A model generated the notes under the pieces. It was not told where the DNA came from. It did not search any database and saw nothing but the letters and a program-made list of their open reading frames with translations. 64,000 nucleotides of DNA from Streptomyces sp. NBC_00525 (GTDB lineage: Bacteria; Actinomycetota; Actinomycetes; Streptomycetales; Streptomycetaceae): assembly GCF_036346595.1 (NCBI RefSeq), contig NZ_CP107834.1:1798001-1862000 (forward strand), written 5' to 3'. Made by a program: the position numbers and the translations under genes. Positions 1-9,895 of this stretch are shown piece after piece. Position 1 is the first letter of the stretch. Every line of letters begins with the position of its first letter.

Positions 1-64
1 TCGCGGCGGCTCGTTGCGGTGGCTGGGGGCACGTCGCCATCCTCCGGTACCGGGGCGGGGTCTG

Positions 65-2170
65 TCAGGGGACTTCGGCGGGTGCGGGCTCGCGGGGCGC
101 CGGTGCGGGGGGCGCGGTACGGGAGAGGGCGCCCGGCCACCAGATCGCGCGTCCGAGCGCCACGCTCGCGGAGGTCACCAGATAGGTGCGGACGAGGAAG
201 GTGTCCAGGAGGACGCCGACCGCGATCACGAAGCCCATCTCGACGAGGGCCGCCATCGGCATGCTGGTCAGGACGGCGAAGGTGGCGGCGAGCACCAGAC
301 CGGCCGAGGCGATGACACCGCCGGTGGTGCGCAGGGCGGTGAGCGCGGCCTCGGTGGGTCCGGCGCCGTTCCGGGCCTCCTCGCGGACCCGGTGCATCAG
401 GAAGATGCCGTAGTCGACGCCGAGGGCCACCAGGAAGACGAAGGACACCAGGGAGAGTCCGGGGTCGGTGCCCCGCAGGCCGAGGACCGGTTCGAAGAGC
501 AGCCCGCCGATGCCGAGGGCGGCGCCCCACACCGCGACGACGGCGACGACGAGCAGCAGGGGCGCGACGAGGCTGCGCAGCAGGGCGATGAGGATCAGCA
601 GGACGGAGAGCAGGACGAGCGGCACGATGACCTTCAGGTCGCGGGCGCAGGCGGCCTCCATGTCCATCTGCTGGGCGCCGGGTCCGCCGACGTGGCTGTC
701 GGGCAGCCGGTCGCGCAGGGCCAGCAGGGTGGCCCGTTCCCCGGCGGACTCGGGCGGGGCCTCGGCGGTGACGACGAGTTCGGTCCAGCCGCCGCCGCTG
801 CGGCCGCGTTCGGCGGCGGCGACGCCCTCGGTGCTCCGGGCCAGGGCGAGCGCGCCGGCGGCCCGTTCGGTGGGCGTGGTCACGCTGATCGGCTGGCTGG
901 AGCGGCCCGGATAGGCGTCGGCGAGGATCTCCATCGCGGCGATCGAGTCGGGCCGGCTGGTGAAGGAGTCCTCCTGCTTGAGGGCACCGGGCAGGTTGAA
1001 CGCCCCGAGCGACAGCGCGCCCAGCAGCACCCCGCCGGTGACGAGGACGGTGACGGGCCGTCGCCCGGCGGAGCCGCCCATCGCGGCGAACAGCGAGCGG
1101 CGGCGGCGCGGCTGGACCCCGTACACCGGTACGAGGGGCCAGAAGACCCGGCGGCCGAGGAGGACCAGGACGGCCGGGAGCAGCGTGAGCATCGCCAGGA
1201 GGGCGCACAGCACGCCGACGGCGGCGATGGGTCCCATGCCCCGGCTGCTGTTGAGGTCGGCGGCGAGCAGGCAGAGCAGTCCGGCGGCGACGGTCCCGGA
1301 CGAGGCGAGGACGGCGGGTCCGCAGCCGCGCAGCGCCGCCGCCATGGCCTCGTGGGGCCGTTCGACGCGGACCAGTTCCTCGCGGTAGCGGGCGACGAGC
1401 AGCAGGGCGTAGTCGGTGCCGGCGCCGAAGACGAGGATGGTCATGACGGCGGAGCTCTGGCCGGTGACCGTGAGGCCGAACCCGTCGTGGAGTCCGTGGA
1501 CGACGGCCATGGACAGGACGTCGGCGGCGCCGGCGACCAGGAGCGGGACGAGCCACAGCAGCGGGCTGCGGTAGATGACGATCAGCAGGACCGCGACGAC
1601 GGCGACGGTCGTGTAGAGCAGCGGCCCGTCGAGCGACTCGAAGACCTCCTGGGCGTCCACGGTCAGCGCTCCGGGGCCGCCGACCTCGGCCTCCAGCCCG
1701 TCGCCGCCGCGCACCGCGGCGCGGACGTCGTCCACGTAGGCGGTGCGCGCCCGGTCGTCCTGGCCGGGTTCGGTCGTGGAGAGCGGGTACATCAGGGTCG
1801 TGCCGTCCTTCGACGGTACGGCGTGCGGCGGCGCGGACAGGGTGTGGGCGCTCGCCACCTCGGCGGTCTGCCGGGCGGCGAGGGCCCGGTCGGCCGCGGT
1901 GAGGCCGCCGTCGCGGTGGTAGACGAGGACGAGGTCGGTGGACTCGCCGCCGGGCAGGGTGTCCTGGATCTTGGCGGCCCGCGTCGAGTCGGCGCTCGTC
2001 GGGAGGTAGTCCACGTTCCGGTTGACCTGGTCGCCTCCGAGTTCACCGGCGAGCGGGCCCGCGAGGGCCAGTACGGCCGCCCAGAGGGCGACGAGCACCC
2101 AGGGCAGCAGCCGCCACCCGCCCGCCCCTCGTACGGCTCTTCCGCCACTGCCCTGCCCTGCGCCCCTCAT
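65..2170 (-). CDS. MMPL/RND family transporter
   Basis: This 701-residue membrane protein has the two-fold MMPL layout: a membrane helix near the N terminus, a soluble domain with an opening DYLP motif (about residues 50-180), a bundle of about five helices, then a repeat of soluble domain plus helices. Hydrophobic blocks such as AVVAVLLIVIY and FLVALGVDYGIFL, with charged GTDYALLL / GVDYGIFL helices typical of MMPL and SSD-like pumps, support the call. Known relatives export lipids, pigments or drugs using the proton gradient; the substrate here cannot be read. The ATG at 2170 has a purine-rich GAGGGG ribosome site. It is transcribed alone, 159 bp from the upstream gene, with a perfect palindrome at 2288-2311 in its promoter region. 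Its own downstream neighbour lies outside the window. Confidence 0.88.
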   Translation of the reverse strand: MRGAGQGSGGRAVRGAGGWRLLPWVLVALWAAVLALAGPLAGELGGDQVNRNVDYLPTSADSTRAAKIQDTLPGGESTDLVLVYHRDGGLTAADRALAARQTAEVASAHTLSAPPHAVPSKDGTTLMYPLSTTEPGQDDRARTAYVDDVRAAVRGGDGLEAEVGGPGALTVDAQEVFESLDGPLLYTTVAVVAVLLIVIYRSPLLWLVPLLVAGAADVLSMAVVHGLHDGFGLTVTGQSSAVMTILVFGAGTDYALLLVARYREELVRVERPHEAMAAALRGCGPAVLASSGTVAAGLLCLLAADLNSSRGMGPIAAVGVLCALLAMLTLLPAVLVLLGRRVFWPLVPVYGVQPRRRRSLFAAMGGSAGRRPVTVLVTGGVLLGALSLGAFNLPGALKQEDSFTSRPDSIAAMEILADAYPGRSSQPISVTTPTERAAGALALARSTEGVAAAERGRSGGGWTELVVTAEAPPESAGERATLLALRDRLPDSHVGGPGAQQMDMEAACARDLKVIVPLVLLSVLLILIALLRSLVAPLLLVVAVVAVWGAALGIGGLLFEPVLGLRGTDPGLSLVSFVFLVALGVDYGIFLMHRVREEARNGAGPTEAALTALRTTGGVIASAGLVLAATFAVLTSMPMAALVEMGFVIAVGVLLDTFLVRTYLVTSASVALGRAIWWPGALSRTAPPAPAPREPAPAEVP

Positions 2171-2287
2171 GGAGGCCCCCCTCTTCCGTACGGGTGTCCG
2201 GTCGTGTCCAGACTCCCGTGGGGGCGGGGGCTTCGCGTCGCGCCGGGGACCGACTTCGCGGCTACTTCCCGGGAGGGCGCGGCGGGT

Positions 2288-2311
2288 CCGTTACTCCTCG
2301 GGGAGTAACGG
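2288..2311. promoter_or_regulatory. Palindromic operator-like site upstream of the MMPL gene
   Basis: Two 10-bp arms, CCGTTACTCC and GGAGTAACGG, are perfect reverse complements around a TCGG centre. The GTTACT-N-AGTAAC pattern is of the kind bound by TetR-family repressors. It sits about 120 bp upstream of the MMPL start and just past the end of the terB-like gene. It could therefore also act as a terminator hairpin, but there is no T tract. No TetR gene is in the window. Confidence 0.45.
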
Positions 2312-2329
2312 GCGGTTGCAGGCGCGGGA

Positions 2330-3007
2330 TCAGGAGGGGGTGCGCGCCGCGGCGTCGAGCAGCCGGACGGTGTCCTCGGCGCGCAGGCGCAGCGCCCCGC
2401 CGACCGTGGTCAGCAGTTCGCGCTCGGCGGTGTTGTAGGCACCGTCCGCGAGGGCGATCCGGGCGCCCTGGAGCAGAATCGATTCACGCCCGGTGGGGGC
2501 GAGGTGCGGGGCGAGCGGTTCCAGCGCCTCGTGGAGTTCGATGGCGAGGGCCGCGCCGCACGCCTCGGCCGCGGGGTCGAATGCGGAGCCGTGGCCGATG
2601 TCGGCGGAGAGCACCTCGACGACGGTGGTGAGCTGTTCGGCCGTGCACTCCTCGAACCCGGCGCCGCGCACCGTCTCGACGGCGGTCTCCAGCACCGTAC
2701 GGGAGGTGCTGCCGCCGGCCGCGAGGACGCCGAGGGCCACGGTGTGCACGGCGTCCCTGAGCATGGCGGAGAACCGGGTGGTGGTGGGGTGGTCGAGCGC
2801 CTCGGGCTCGAAGTGCCGGTCGCAGGCCGCGCAGGCGACGACCGGGCCCGTGGTGCCGCGCCGCAGCAGCGGCACGCCGAGCACGGCGAAGCGGCGCCGT
2901 CCGGTGAGGCGGCGGTAGTTGCGGTCACCGCCGCATCCGGGGCAGAAGAACTCCCCGTCGCCCACGGTGTCCCACAGCGTACGGATGCCGCAGATACGCA
3001 GCTTCAT
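2330..3007 (-). CDS. TerB-like protein with N-terminal zinc ribbon
   Basis: The product is 225 residues. Cys pairs C22-x2-C25 and C59-x2-C62 form a probable zinc ribbon. They are followed by an all-alpha region (about 75-220) with the pattern of TerB/DjlA-N tellurite-resistance-like domains, including acidic ADIGHGSAFDP and the late ALADGAYNTAERELL helix. TerB-like domains are associated with metal or stress sensing at the membrane, but the specific role is unknown. I start at the ATG at 3007; an upstream in-frame extension to 3097 reads through low-quality sequence and would add a non-conserved 30 residues. Monocistronic, between leuA and the MMPL gene. Confidence 0.7.
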   Translation of the reverse strand: MKLRICGIRTLWDTVGDGEFFCPGCGGDRNYRRLTGRRRFAVLGVPLLRRGTTGPVVACAACDRHFEPEALDHPTTTRFSAMLRDAVHTVALGVLAAGGSTSRTVLETAVETVRGAGFEECTAEQLTTVVEVLSADIGHGSAFDPAAEACGAALAIELHEALEPLAPHLAPTGRESILLQGARIALADGAYNTAERELLTTVGGALRLRAEDTVRLLDAAARTPS

Positions 3008-3146
3008 GGCGCGTTGTCCCAGGGCTGACCGCACGTCGCACACCTCCGTAACACTCCGGCAACACTGCCGTGTCGACGTGATGTTAACCACATCCACCTG
3101 GCGCCGTCAGCACCCCGCCCGTCACAACCGGCCGGAGATGGCCGAA

Positions 3147-3175
3147 CCCCGCCCCCCTGGAACGGGTGGGCGGGG
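3147..3175 (-). terminator. leuA terminator hairpin
   Basis: CCCCGCCC (3147-3154) pairs with GGGCGGGG (3168-3175) around a short loop, 39 bp past the leuA stop. There is no U tract, as usual for GC-rich actinobacterial terminators. Confidence 0.55.
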
Positions 3176-3213
3176 CTCACCGGCCCGCGTCTTCGGGCCC
3201 TCGGGCCGCTGGT

Positions 3214-5135
<1,922 letters not shown>

Positions 5136-5244
5136 GATGCGTCGAGACTAGCCGAGGGACGCCCGAGACGTGGGTGCCGTATCAGTATGCGGGACCGACC
5201 GGCCGAAACCCCCAACCGTGACCAATCACTCTATTTCAGCAATC

Positions 5245-5258
5245 CTGGTTGCAACCAG
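5245..5258. promoter_or_regulatory. Perfect palindrome upstream of the M4 protease gene
   Basis: CTGGTTGCAACCAG is a 14-bp perfect palindrome centred about 43 bp upstream of the protease start. Its GTTGCAAC core resembles operators of MarR-type dimeric regulators. No regulator gene is adjacent. Confidence 0.4.
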
Positions 5259-5265
5259 TGACAGT

Positions 5266-5280
5266 GCACTCACCGAGTGC
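5266..5280. promoter_or_regulatory. Second inverted repeat upstream of the M4 protease gene
   Basis: GCACTC and GAGTGC are separated by ACC. The arms end 14 bp before the protease ATG, so a bound protein or RNA hairpin here would interfere with initiation. Confidence 0.3.
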
Positions 5281-5293
5281 CACAGTCGGGTGT

Positions 5294-6367
5294 ATGCATC
5301 CTTCTTCGCAGCAGGGGTTCCACCCCGTCTTCTGCACCATCGTCCCGCCCCACGTCCTGGACCGGCTCTCCCAGTCCGACGACCCCGTCCTCGCGGACCC
5401 GGCCCGCCGCACCCTGGAGTCCGACGCGGCCCGGCGCACCCGCCGCGAGGCGGCCCCCGCGCCCCGGCGCACCGCCGCCCCGGAACCGGACGACGGGACC
5501 GCCACCCCCGACCGCACGCTGTACGACTGCCGCCACCGCACGCGCCTGCCGGGCACCAAGGTCCGCGCCGAGGGCGAGCCGCCCACGTCCGACGCCAGCG
5601 TCAACCGCGCGTACGCGGGCCTCGGCGCCACCTTCGACCTGCTGCTCACCGCCTACGGCCGGCGCTCCATCGACGGCCACGGGCTGCCGCTGATCGGTTC
5701 CGTCCACTACGACCGGCAGTACAACAACGCCTTCTTCGACGGCGAGCAGATGGTCTTCGGCGACGGGGACGGCGAGATCTTCCTCGACTTCACCGTCGCC
5801 ATCGACGTCATCGCCCACGAACTGGCCCACGGGCTGACGCAGTACACGGCCAATCTGAGCTACTACGGCCAGTCCGGCGCGCTCAACGAGTCCGTCTCGG
5901 ACGTGTTCGGCTCCCTCGTGAAGCAGTACTCGCTGGGCCAGACCGCGGCGGAGGCCGACTGGCTCATCGGCCAGGGGCTCCTCGCGCCCCGCGTCCAGGG
6001 CGAGGCGCTGCGCTCGATGAAGGCGCCGGGCACGGCGTACGACGACGATGTGCTCGGCAAGGACCCGCAGCCGGCCACCATGGACGACTACATCCACACC
6101 GGCGACGACAACGGCGGGGTCCACCTCAACTCCGGCATCCCCAACCGCGCCTTCTACCTTCTGGCGACCGCGCTCGGCGGCAGTTCCTGGGAGCGGGCGG
6201 GTCAGCTCTGGTTCGATGTGCTCACCGGTGGTGAACTGGCGGTGGACGCCGACTTCGCGGACTTCGCCCGGCTGACCGTCGCGGCGGCCCGCAGCCGCTT
6301 CGGTGAGGGCGACGTGGTCGAGGCCGTCCTCAAGGCATGGTCGGAGGTGGGCGTCCCGACCGACTGA
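5294..6367 (+). CDS. Protealysin-like M4 family metalloprotease
   Basis: This 357-residue zinc endopeptidase precursor has no signal peptide. The N terminus carries the short propeptide signature of protealysin-type M4 enzymes (TIVPPHVLDRL, residues 15-25). The catalytic zinc site is H175-E-L-A-H179 with the third ligand E199 in NESVSD, and the later GGVHLNSGIPN segment holds the transition-state histidine. Length matches protealysin and is shorter than secreted thermolysins. I start at the ATG at 5294, which gives the intact propeptide. The following gene encodes an emfourin-like inhibitor, 35 bp downstream, so the pair probably forms a co-expressed protease/inhibitor module. Two inverted repeats lie in its promoter. 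Confidence 0.92.
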   Translation: MHPSSQQGFHPVFCTIVPPHVLDRLSQSDDPVLADPARRTLESDAARRTRREAAPAPRRTAAPEPDDGTATPDRTLYDCRHRTRLPGTKVRAEGEPPTSDASVNRAYAGLGATFDLLLTAYGRRSIDGHGLPLIGSVHYDRQYNNAFFDGEQMVFGDGDGEIFLDFTVAIDVIAHELAHGLTQYTANLSYYGQSGALNESVSDVFGSLVKQYSLGQTAAEADWLIGQGLLAPRVQGEALRSMKAPGTAYDDDVLGKDPQPATMDDYIHTGDDNGGVHLNSGIPNRAFYLLATALGGSSWERAGQLWFDVLTGGELAVDADFADFARLTVAAARSRFGEGDVVEAVLKAWSEVGVPTD

Positions 6368-6402
6368 CCGCCGCCGACCCGTCCGCCGTGGAAGGACACC
6401 GC

Positions 6403-6669
6403 ATGCGGATTCAGGTGAGCAGGACCGGTGGTTTCGCCGGTATCGCACGCCACCGCGAGATCGACACCTCCGGACGGGCCGACGCCCGCGAGTGGGAGGC
6501 CCTGGCCGGCTCCGCGCTCGCGGACGGCCAGGACACCGCGCCACGGGGCGTCCCGGACGGCTTCCACTACCGGATCACGGTGGACGGCCGCACCGTGCAC
6601 TGCGCGGACCCCCGCCTGACCGACGCCCAGCGCACACTGATCTCCCGCGTCCTGAAGGAGGGCGCGTAG
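6403..6669 (+). CDS. Emfourin-like inhibitor of M4 protease
   Basis: This 88-residue protein begins MRIQVSRTGGFAGI and continues with a compact alpha/beta pattern including DGFHYRITVDG and a C-terminal LTDAQRTLISRVLKEGA helix. Small proteins of this type sit next to protealysin-like genes and inhibit the adjacent protease (emfourin family). The start at 6403 is chosen because the preceding 22 in-frame residues overlap untranslated sequence and the family starts at MxIxVxRxGGxAG. Function is inferred from family resemblance and neighbourhood. A 15-bp tandem repeat covers its stop codon. Confidence 0.82.
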   Translation: MRIQVSRTGGFAGIARHREIDTSGRADAREWEALAGSALADGQDTAPRGVPDGFHYRITVDGRTVHCADPRLTDAQRTLISRVLKEGA

Positions 6670-6726
6670 CCGAAGGGCGCCTGGACGGAGGGCGCCTGGA
6701 CGGAGGGCGCGTAGCCGGAGGGCGCG
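6657..6726. repeat. 15-bp tandem repeat, about 4.7 copies
   Basis: Units GGAGGGCGCGTAGCC and GAAGGGCGCCTGGAC alternate in a 15-bp register from 6657 to 6726. The first unit contains the emfourin stop codon TAG. It ends 13 bp before the era stop on the other strand, so it lies between two convergent genes. Confidence 0.8.
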
Positions 6727-6739
6727 GGCCGGGTGCGGC

Positions 6740-7705
6740 TCAGAAGCCGAGCTTGCGGAGTTGCTTCGGGTCGCGTTGCCAGTCCTTGGCGACCTTGACG
6801 TGCAGGTCGAGGAAGACGGGGGTGCCGAGCAGGGCCTCGATGTGCTTGCGGGACTTCGTGCCGACGTCCTTCAGCCGCTTGCCCTTGGGGCCGATGATGA
6901 TGCCCTTCTGGCTGGGGCGCTCGATGTACACGTTGGCGTGGATGTCCAGCAGCGGCTTGTCCGCCGGCCGGTCCTCGCGGGGCAGCATCTCCTCGACGAC
7001 GACCGCGATGGAGTGCGGCAGCTCGTCGCGTACGCCTTCGAGCGCGGCCTCGCGGATCAGCTCGGCGACCATGACCATCTCGGGCTCGTCGGTGAGGTCG
7101 CCCTCGGGGTAGAGCGGCGGACCCTCCGGCAGCAGCGGGGCGATCAGGTCCGAGAGCAGGTCCACCTGCTGGTCCTTGACGGCCGAGACGGGAATGATCT
7201 CCGCCCACTCGAAGCCGAGCTCCTCGCCGAGCCGGGAGACGGCCAGCAGCTGTTCGGCGAGCTGCTTGGACTCGACCAGGTCGGTCTTGGTGATGATCGC
7301 GATCTTGGGCGTCTTCCGGATGCCCGCGAGCTCCTTGACGATGTACTTGTCGCCGGGGCCCAGCTTCTGGTCGGCGGGCAGGCAGAAGCCGATCACGTCG
7401 ACCTCGGCCCAGGTGGTGCGCACGACGTCGTTGAGACGCTCGCCCAGCAGGGTGCGCGGCTTGTGGAGGCCGGGCGTGTCGACCAGGATCAGCTGGGCGT
7501 CCGGCCGGTGCACGATGCCGCGCACGGTGTGCCGGGTCGTCTGCGGCCGGTTGGAGGTGATCGCCACCTTCCGGCCGACCAGAGCGTTCGTCAGGGTGGA
7601 CTTGCCCGCGTTGGGGCGGCCCACGAAGCAGGCGAAGCCGGCCCGGTGGGGTGCGGTGTTCTCATCCGGCCGGGCAACGGCTTCAGGGTCAGGTCGAGCG
7701 CTCAT
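6740..7705 (-). CDS. era: GTPase Era
   Basis: Era is a 321-residue GTPase that assists 16S rRNA maturation and 30S assembly. The G1 motif GRPNAGKS is at residues 29-36, then DTPGLHKPRTLLGERLN (G3), TKTD (G4), and a C-terminal KH domain with the GIIIGPKGKRLKDVG RNA-binding loop near residue 280. I start at ATG 7705; ATGs further upstream are in frame but add only non-conserved residues. It is the last gene of the phoH-ybeY-corC-yjbR-cdd-like-era cluster, the same order as in many Actinobacteria. Confidence 0.97.
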   Translation of the reverse strand: MSARPDPEAVARPDENTAPHRAGFACFVGRPNAGKSTLTNALVGRKVAITSNRPQTTRHTVRGIVHRPDAQLILVDTPGLHKPRTLLGERLNDVVRTTWAEVDVIGFCLPADQKLGPGDKYIVKELAGIRKTPKIAIITKTDLVESKQLAEQLLAVSRLGEELGFEWAEIIPVSAVKDQQVDLLSDLIAPLLPEGPPLYPEGDLTDEPEMVMVAELIREAALEGVRDELPHSIAVVVEEMLPREDRPADKPLLDIHANVYIERPSQKGIIIGPKGKRLKDVGTKSRKHIEALLGTPVFLDLHVKVAKDWQRDPKQLRKLGF

Positions 7706-7817
7706 GGCGCCCATTGTCCCCGATGCCGGGACCGCGGGGCACCGAGGCACCCCGCCGCGCCCCGGCCCGTACGGCCGGGGCGCCCCGGCGGGCCGCCGGG
7801 GCGCCGCCGTACGCGGG

Positions 7818-8171
7818 TCAGCCGGCGGTGACGCTCAGCCGCAGCACGCCGTCCGGACCGGCGAGCAGTACGGGCGTGCCGGGGCCGCCGAGGTCCCGGA
7901 CGGCCGCCCGGTCCTCGTCGGACGGGGCCTGCGCCTCGGAGACGATCGCGGCCGCCTCCAGGGACTTCGCCCCGCTGGCGACCGCCATCGCGACGGCCGT
8001 CCGCAGCGCGCTGAGCTTCAGCGACTCCAGTTCCACGGTCCCCGCGACATAGGTGCGTCCGGTCTCGTCCCGGACGGCCGCGCCCTCCGGCACCCCGTTG
8101 CGGGCGCGGGCGCTGCGCGCCAGGGTGACGATCTTGCGGTCCTCGGCGCCGAGGTCGGTGCTCTCAGTCAT
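7818..8171 (-). CDS. Cytidine-deaminase-fold protein lacking the catalytic zinc site
   Basis: This 117-residue protein follows the cytidine deaminase topology: NGVPEGAAVRDETGRTYVAGTVELESLKLSALRTAVAMAVASG aligns with the usual variant in which a CAE motif precedes RTA. Here the CAE position reads SAL (about residues 54-56), and no PCxxC motif follows before the C terminus. Both zinc ligation and proton transfer should therefore be lost. A comparable small gene sits between corC and era in mycobacteria, suggesting a retained non-enzymatic role, perhaps linked to the RNA-processing neighbours. It is often labelled cytidine deaminase; I regard that activity as unlikely. Confidence 0.72.
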   Translation of the reverse strand: MTESTDLGAEDRKIVTLARSARARNGVPEGAAVRDETGRTYVAGTVELESLKLSALRTAVAMAVASGAKSLEAAAIVSEAQAPSDEDRAAVRDLGGPGTPVLLAGPDGVLRLSVTAG

Positions 8172-8252
8172 GTGCCGAGCATACGAAGCCCGGCGCGGAC
8201 CGGGGCACGCGGGAGCCCGCCCCGGCCGGGCTCGGGCGGCCCCCGGCCGGGC

Positions 8253-8606
8253 TCAGGGCCGGTCCAGCCGCAGCCGCTGCGCCCTGGGCAGCCCGGCGAC
8301 CACCAGGTCGTAGCTGTCCTCGATCAGCTCGCGCAGCTTCGCGTCGGGCAGTCCGGAGACCGTGACGGTGTTCCAGTGGCGCTTGTTCATGTGCCATCCC
8401 GGCGCCACGGCCTCGTACTCCTCCCGGAGCCGCACCGCCTCGTCCGGGTCGCACTTGAGGTTGACGGTCAGCGGCCGGGCGTCCAGCGCGCTCAGCGCGA
8501 ACATCCTGCCGAGCACCTTGAAGACGGACGCCTCCGGGCCGAAGGGGAACTCCTCCACGCTCGCGTTGAACTCCAGGCAGAACGCCCGCAGCTCCTGCGG
8601 AGTCAT
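8253..8606 (-). CDS. MmcQ/YjbR family protein
   Basis: This 117-residue protein shows the CyaY-like fold markers of the MmcQ/YjbR family: an N-terminal helix with LRAFCLEFNASVEEFPFG, then FKVLGRMFAL, TVNLKCDPDEAVRLREEY, and the signature PGWHMNKRHWNTV near residue 70. Members have been proposed to bind DNA, but no defined function is established. Its ATG overlaps the corC stop by four bases (ATGA), implying translational coupling in the phoH-era cluster. Confidence 0.88.
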   Translation of the reverse strand: MTPQELRAFCLEFNASVEEFPFGPEASVFKVLGRMFALSALDARPLTVNLKCDPDEAVRLREEYEAVAPGWHMNKRHWNTVTVSGLPDAKLRELIEDSYDLVVAGLPRAQRLRLDRP

Positions 8607-9895
8607 GCCGCCTCCCCCTCCTCGGGCGTCACCGGCTCCACCAGCACCGTGACGATCTTGTTCCGCCGGCCCGCCGGGGACTCGGCGGTCAGCCGCAGCC
8701 GGCGCCCGTCCGGCAGCTCCACCTCGGCGCCCGCCCCGGCGATCGGGACGCGGCCGAGCGCCTTGGCGAGGAGCCCGCCGACCGTCTCGACGTCCTCGTC
8801 GTCGTACTCGTCGAGGCCGAACAGGTCGCCGAGGTCGCCGATGTCGAGGCGGGCGGTGACCCGGAAGCAGCCGTTCTCCAGCTCCTGGACGGGCGGCAGC
8901 TCGCGGTCGTACTCGTCGGTGATCTCGCCGACGATCTCTTCCAGGATGTCCTCGATGGTGACGATGCCGGCGGTGCCGCCGTACTCGTCGATGACGACGG
9001 CGACGTGGCTGCGCTCCTGCTGCATCTCGCGCAGCAGGTCCCCGGCGTTCTTGGTGTCGGGGACGAAGGCCGCCGGGCGCATCGCGGTGGAGACCGGGTC
9101 GGCCTCCGAGTCGCGGTTGATGTGCGTCTTGCGGACCAGGTCCTTCAGATACACGATCCCGACGACGTCGTCCTCGTTCTCGCCGGTGACCGGAATCCGC
9201 GAGAAACCGGAGCGCAGCGCGAGGGTGAGGGCCTGACGGATCGTCTTGTAGCGCTCGATGCAGACGAGGTCGGTGCGCGGCACCATCACCTCGCGCACCA
9301 GGGTGTCGCCGAGTTCGAAGACGGAGTGCACCATGCGGCGCTCCTCGTCCTCGATCAGGGACTCCTGCTCGGCGAGGTCCACCATGGCCCGCAGTTCGGC
9401 CTCGCTGGCGAACGGGCCCTTGCGGAACCCCTTGCCGGGGGTGAGCGCGTTGCCGATGAGGATGAGCAGCTGCGGGATCGGCCCCATGATCCGGGCCAGC
9501 GGCAGCAGCACGTACGCGGAGGCGGTGGCCGTGTTCAGCGGGTGCTGGCGGCCGATGGTGCGCGGCGAGACTCCGATCGCCACGTACGAGACGAGGACCA
9601 TGACGCCGATGGCGACCGCCAGCGCCTCCCAGGTCTCCGGGAACTCCTTGAGGCAGGCGTAGGTGACGAGCACCCCGGCGGCCATCTCGCAGGCGACCCG
9701 CACCAGCAGGGCGACGTTGAGATAGCGCGTCGGGTCGGCGGCGACCTGTTCCAGCTTGGCGCTGCCGCGCCGGCCGGAGCGGACCGCCTCGGCGGCCCGG
9801 AAGCTCGACGTACGGGCGATTCCGGCCTCGGCGCAGGCCGCGAGCCAGCCGACCACGACCAGCAGGACGACGCCGAGGATCAGGGGCAGGCTCAC
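8603..9895 (-). CDS. CNNM/CBS/CorC-HlyC membrane protein (hemolysin family)
   Basis: This 430-residue membrane protein has an N-terminal CNNM (DUF21) domain with four hydrophobic segments, starting [28 protein letters not shown] pair (about 200-320) follows, containing the [22 protein letters not shown] and [28 protein letters not shown] signatures, and a C-terminal CorC/HlyC domain. Such proteins take part in magnesium or cobalt homeostasis; the hemolysin label is historical. It overlaps ybeY upstream and the yjbR-like gene downstream by four bases each, so the three are translated as a unit. Confidence 0.93.
   Translation of the reverse strand: MSLPLILGVVLLVVVGWLAACAEAGIARTSSFRAAEAVRSGRRGSAKLEQVAADPTRYLNVALLVRVACEMAAGVLVTYACLKEFPETWEALAVAIGVMVLVSYVAIGVSPRTIGRQHPLNTATASAYVLLPLARIMGPIPQLLILIGNALTPGKGFRKGPFASEAELRAMVDLAEQESLIEDEERRMVHSVFELGDTLVREVMVPRTDLVCIERYKTIRQALTLALRSGFSRIPVTGENEDDVVGIVYLKDLVRKTHINRDSEADPVSTAMRPAAFVPDTKNAGDLLREMQQERSHVAVVIDEYGGTAGIVTIEDILEEIVGEITDEYDRELPPVQELENGCFRVTARLDIGDLGDLFGLDEYDDEDVETVGGLLAKALGRVPIAGAGAEVELPDGRRLRLTAESPAGRRNKIVTVLVEPVTPEEGEAA

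Noticed and set aside
1..64. Possible end of another gene at the left edge
   Set aside because: No frame with recognisable coding content could be supported in these 64 bases.
14..2308. Long plus-strand ORF of 764 codons
   Set aside because: Its product is Gly/Gln/Glu/Asp/His-rich with no domain, and it is antisense to the MMPL gene. It is a typical high-GC shadow frame.
7818..8171. Functional cytidine deaminase
   Set aside because: The zinc-binding and catalytic residues are missing, so only the fold-level relationship is claimed.
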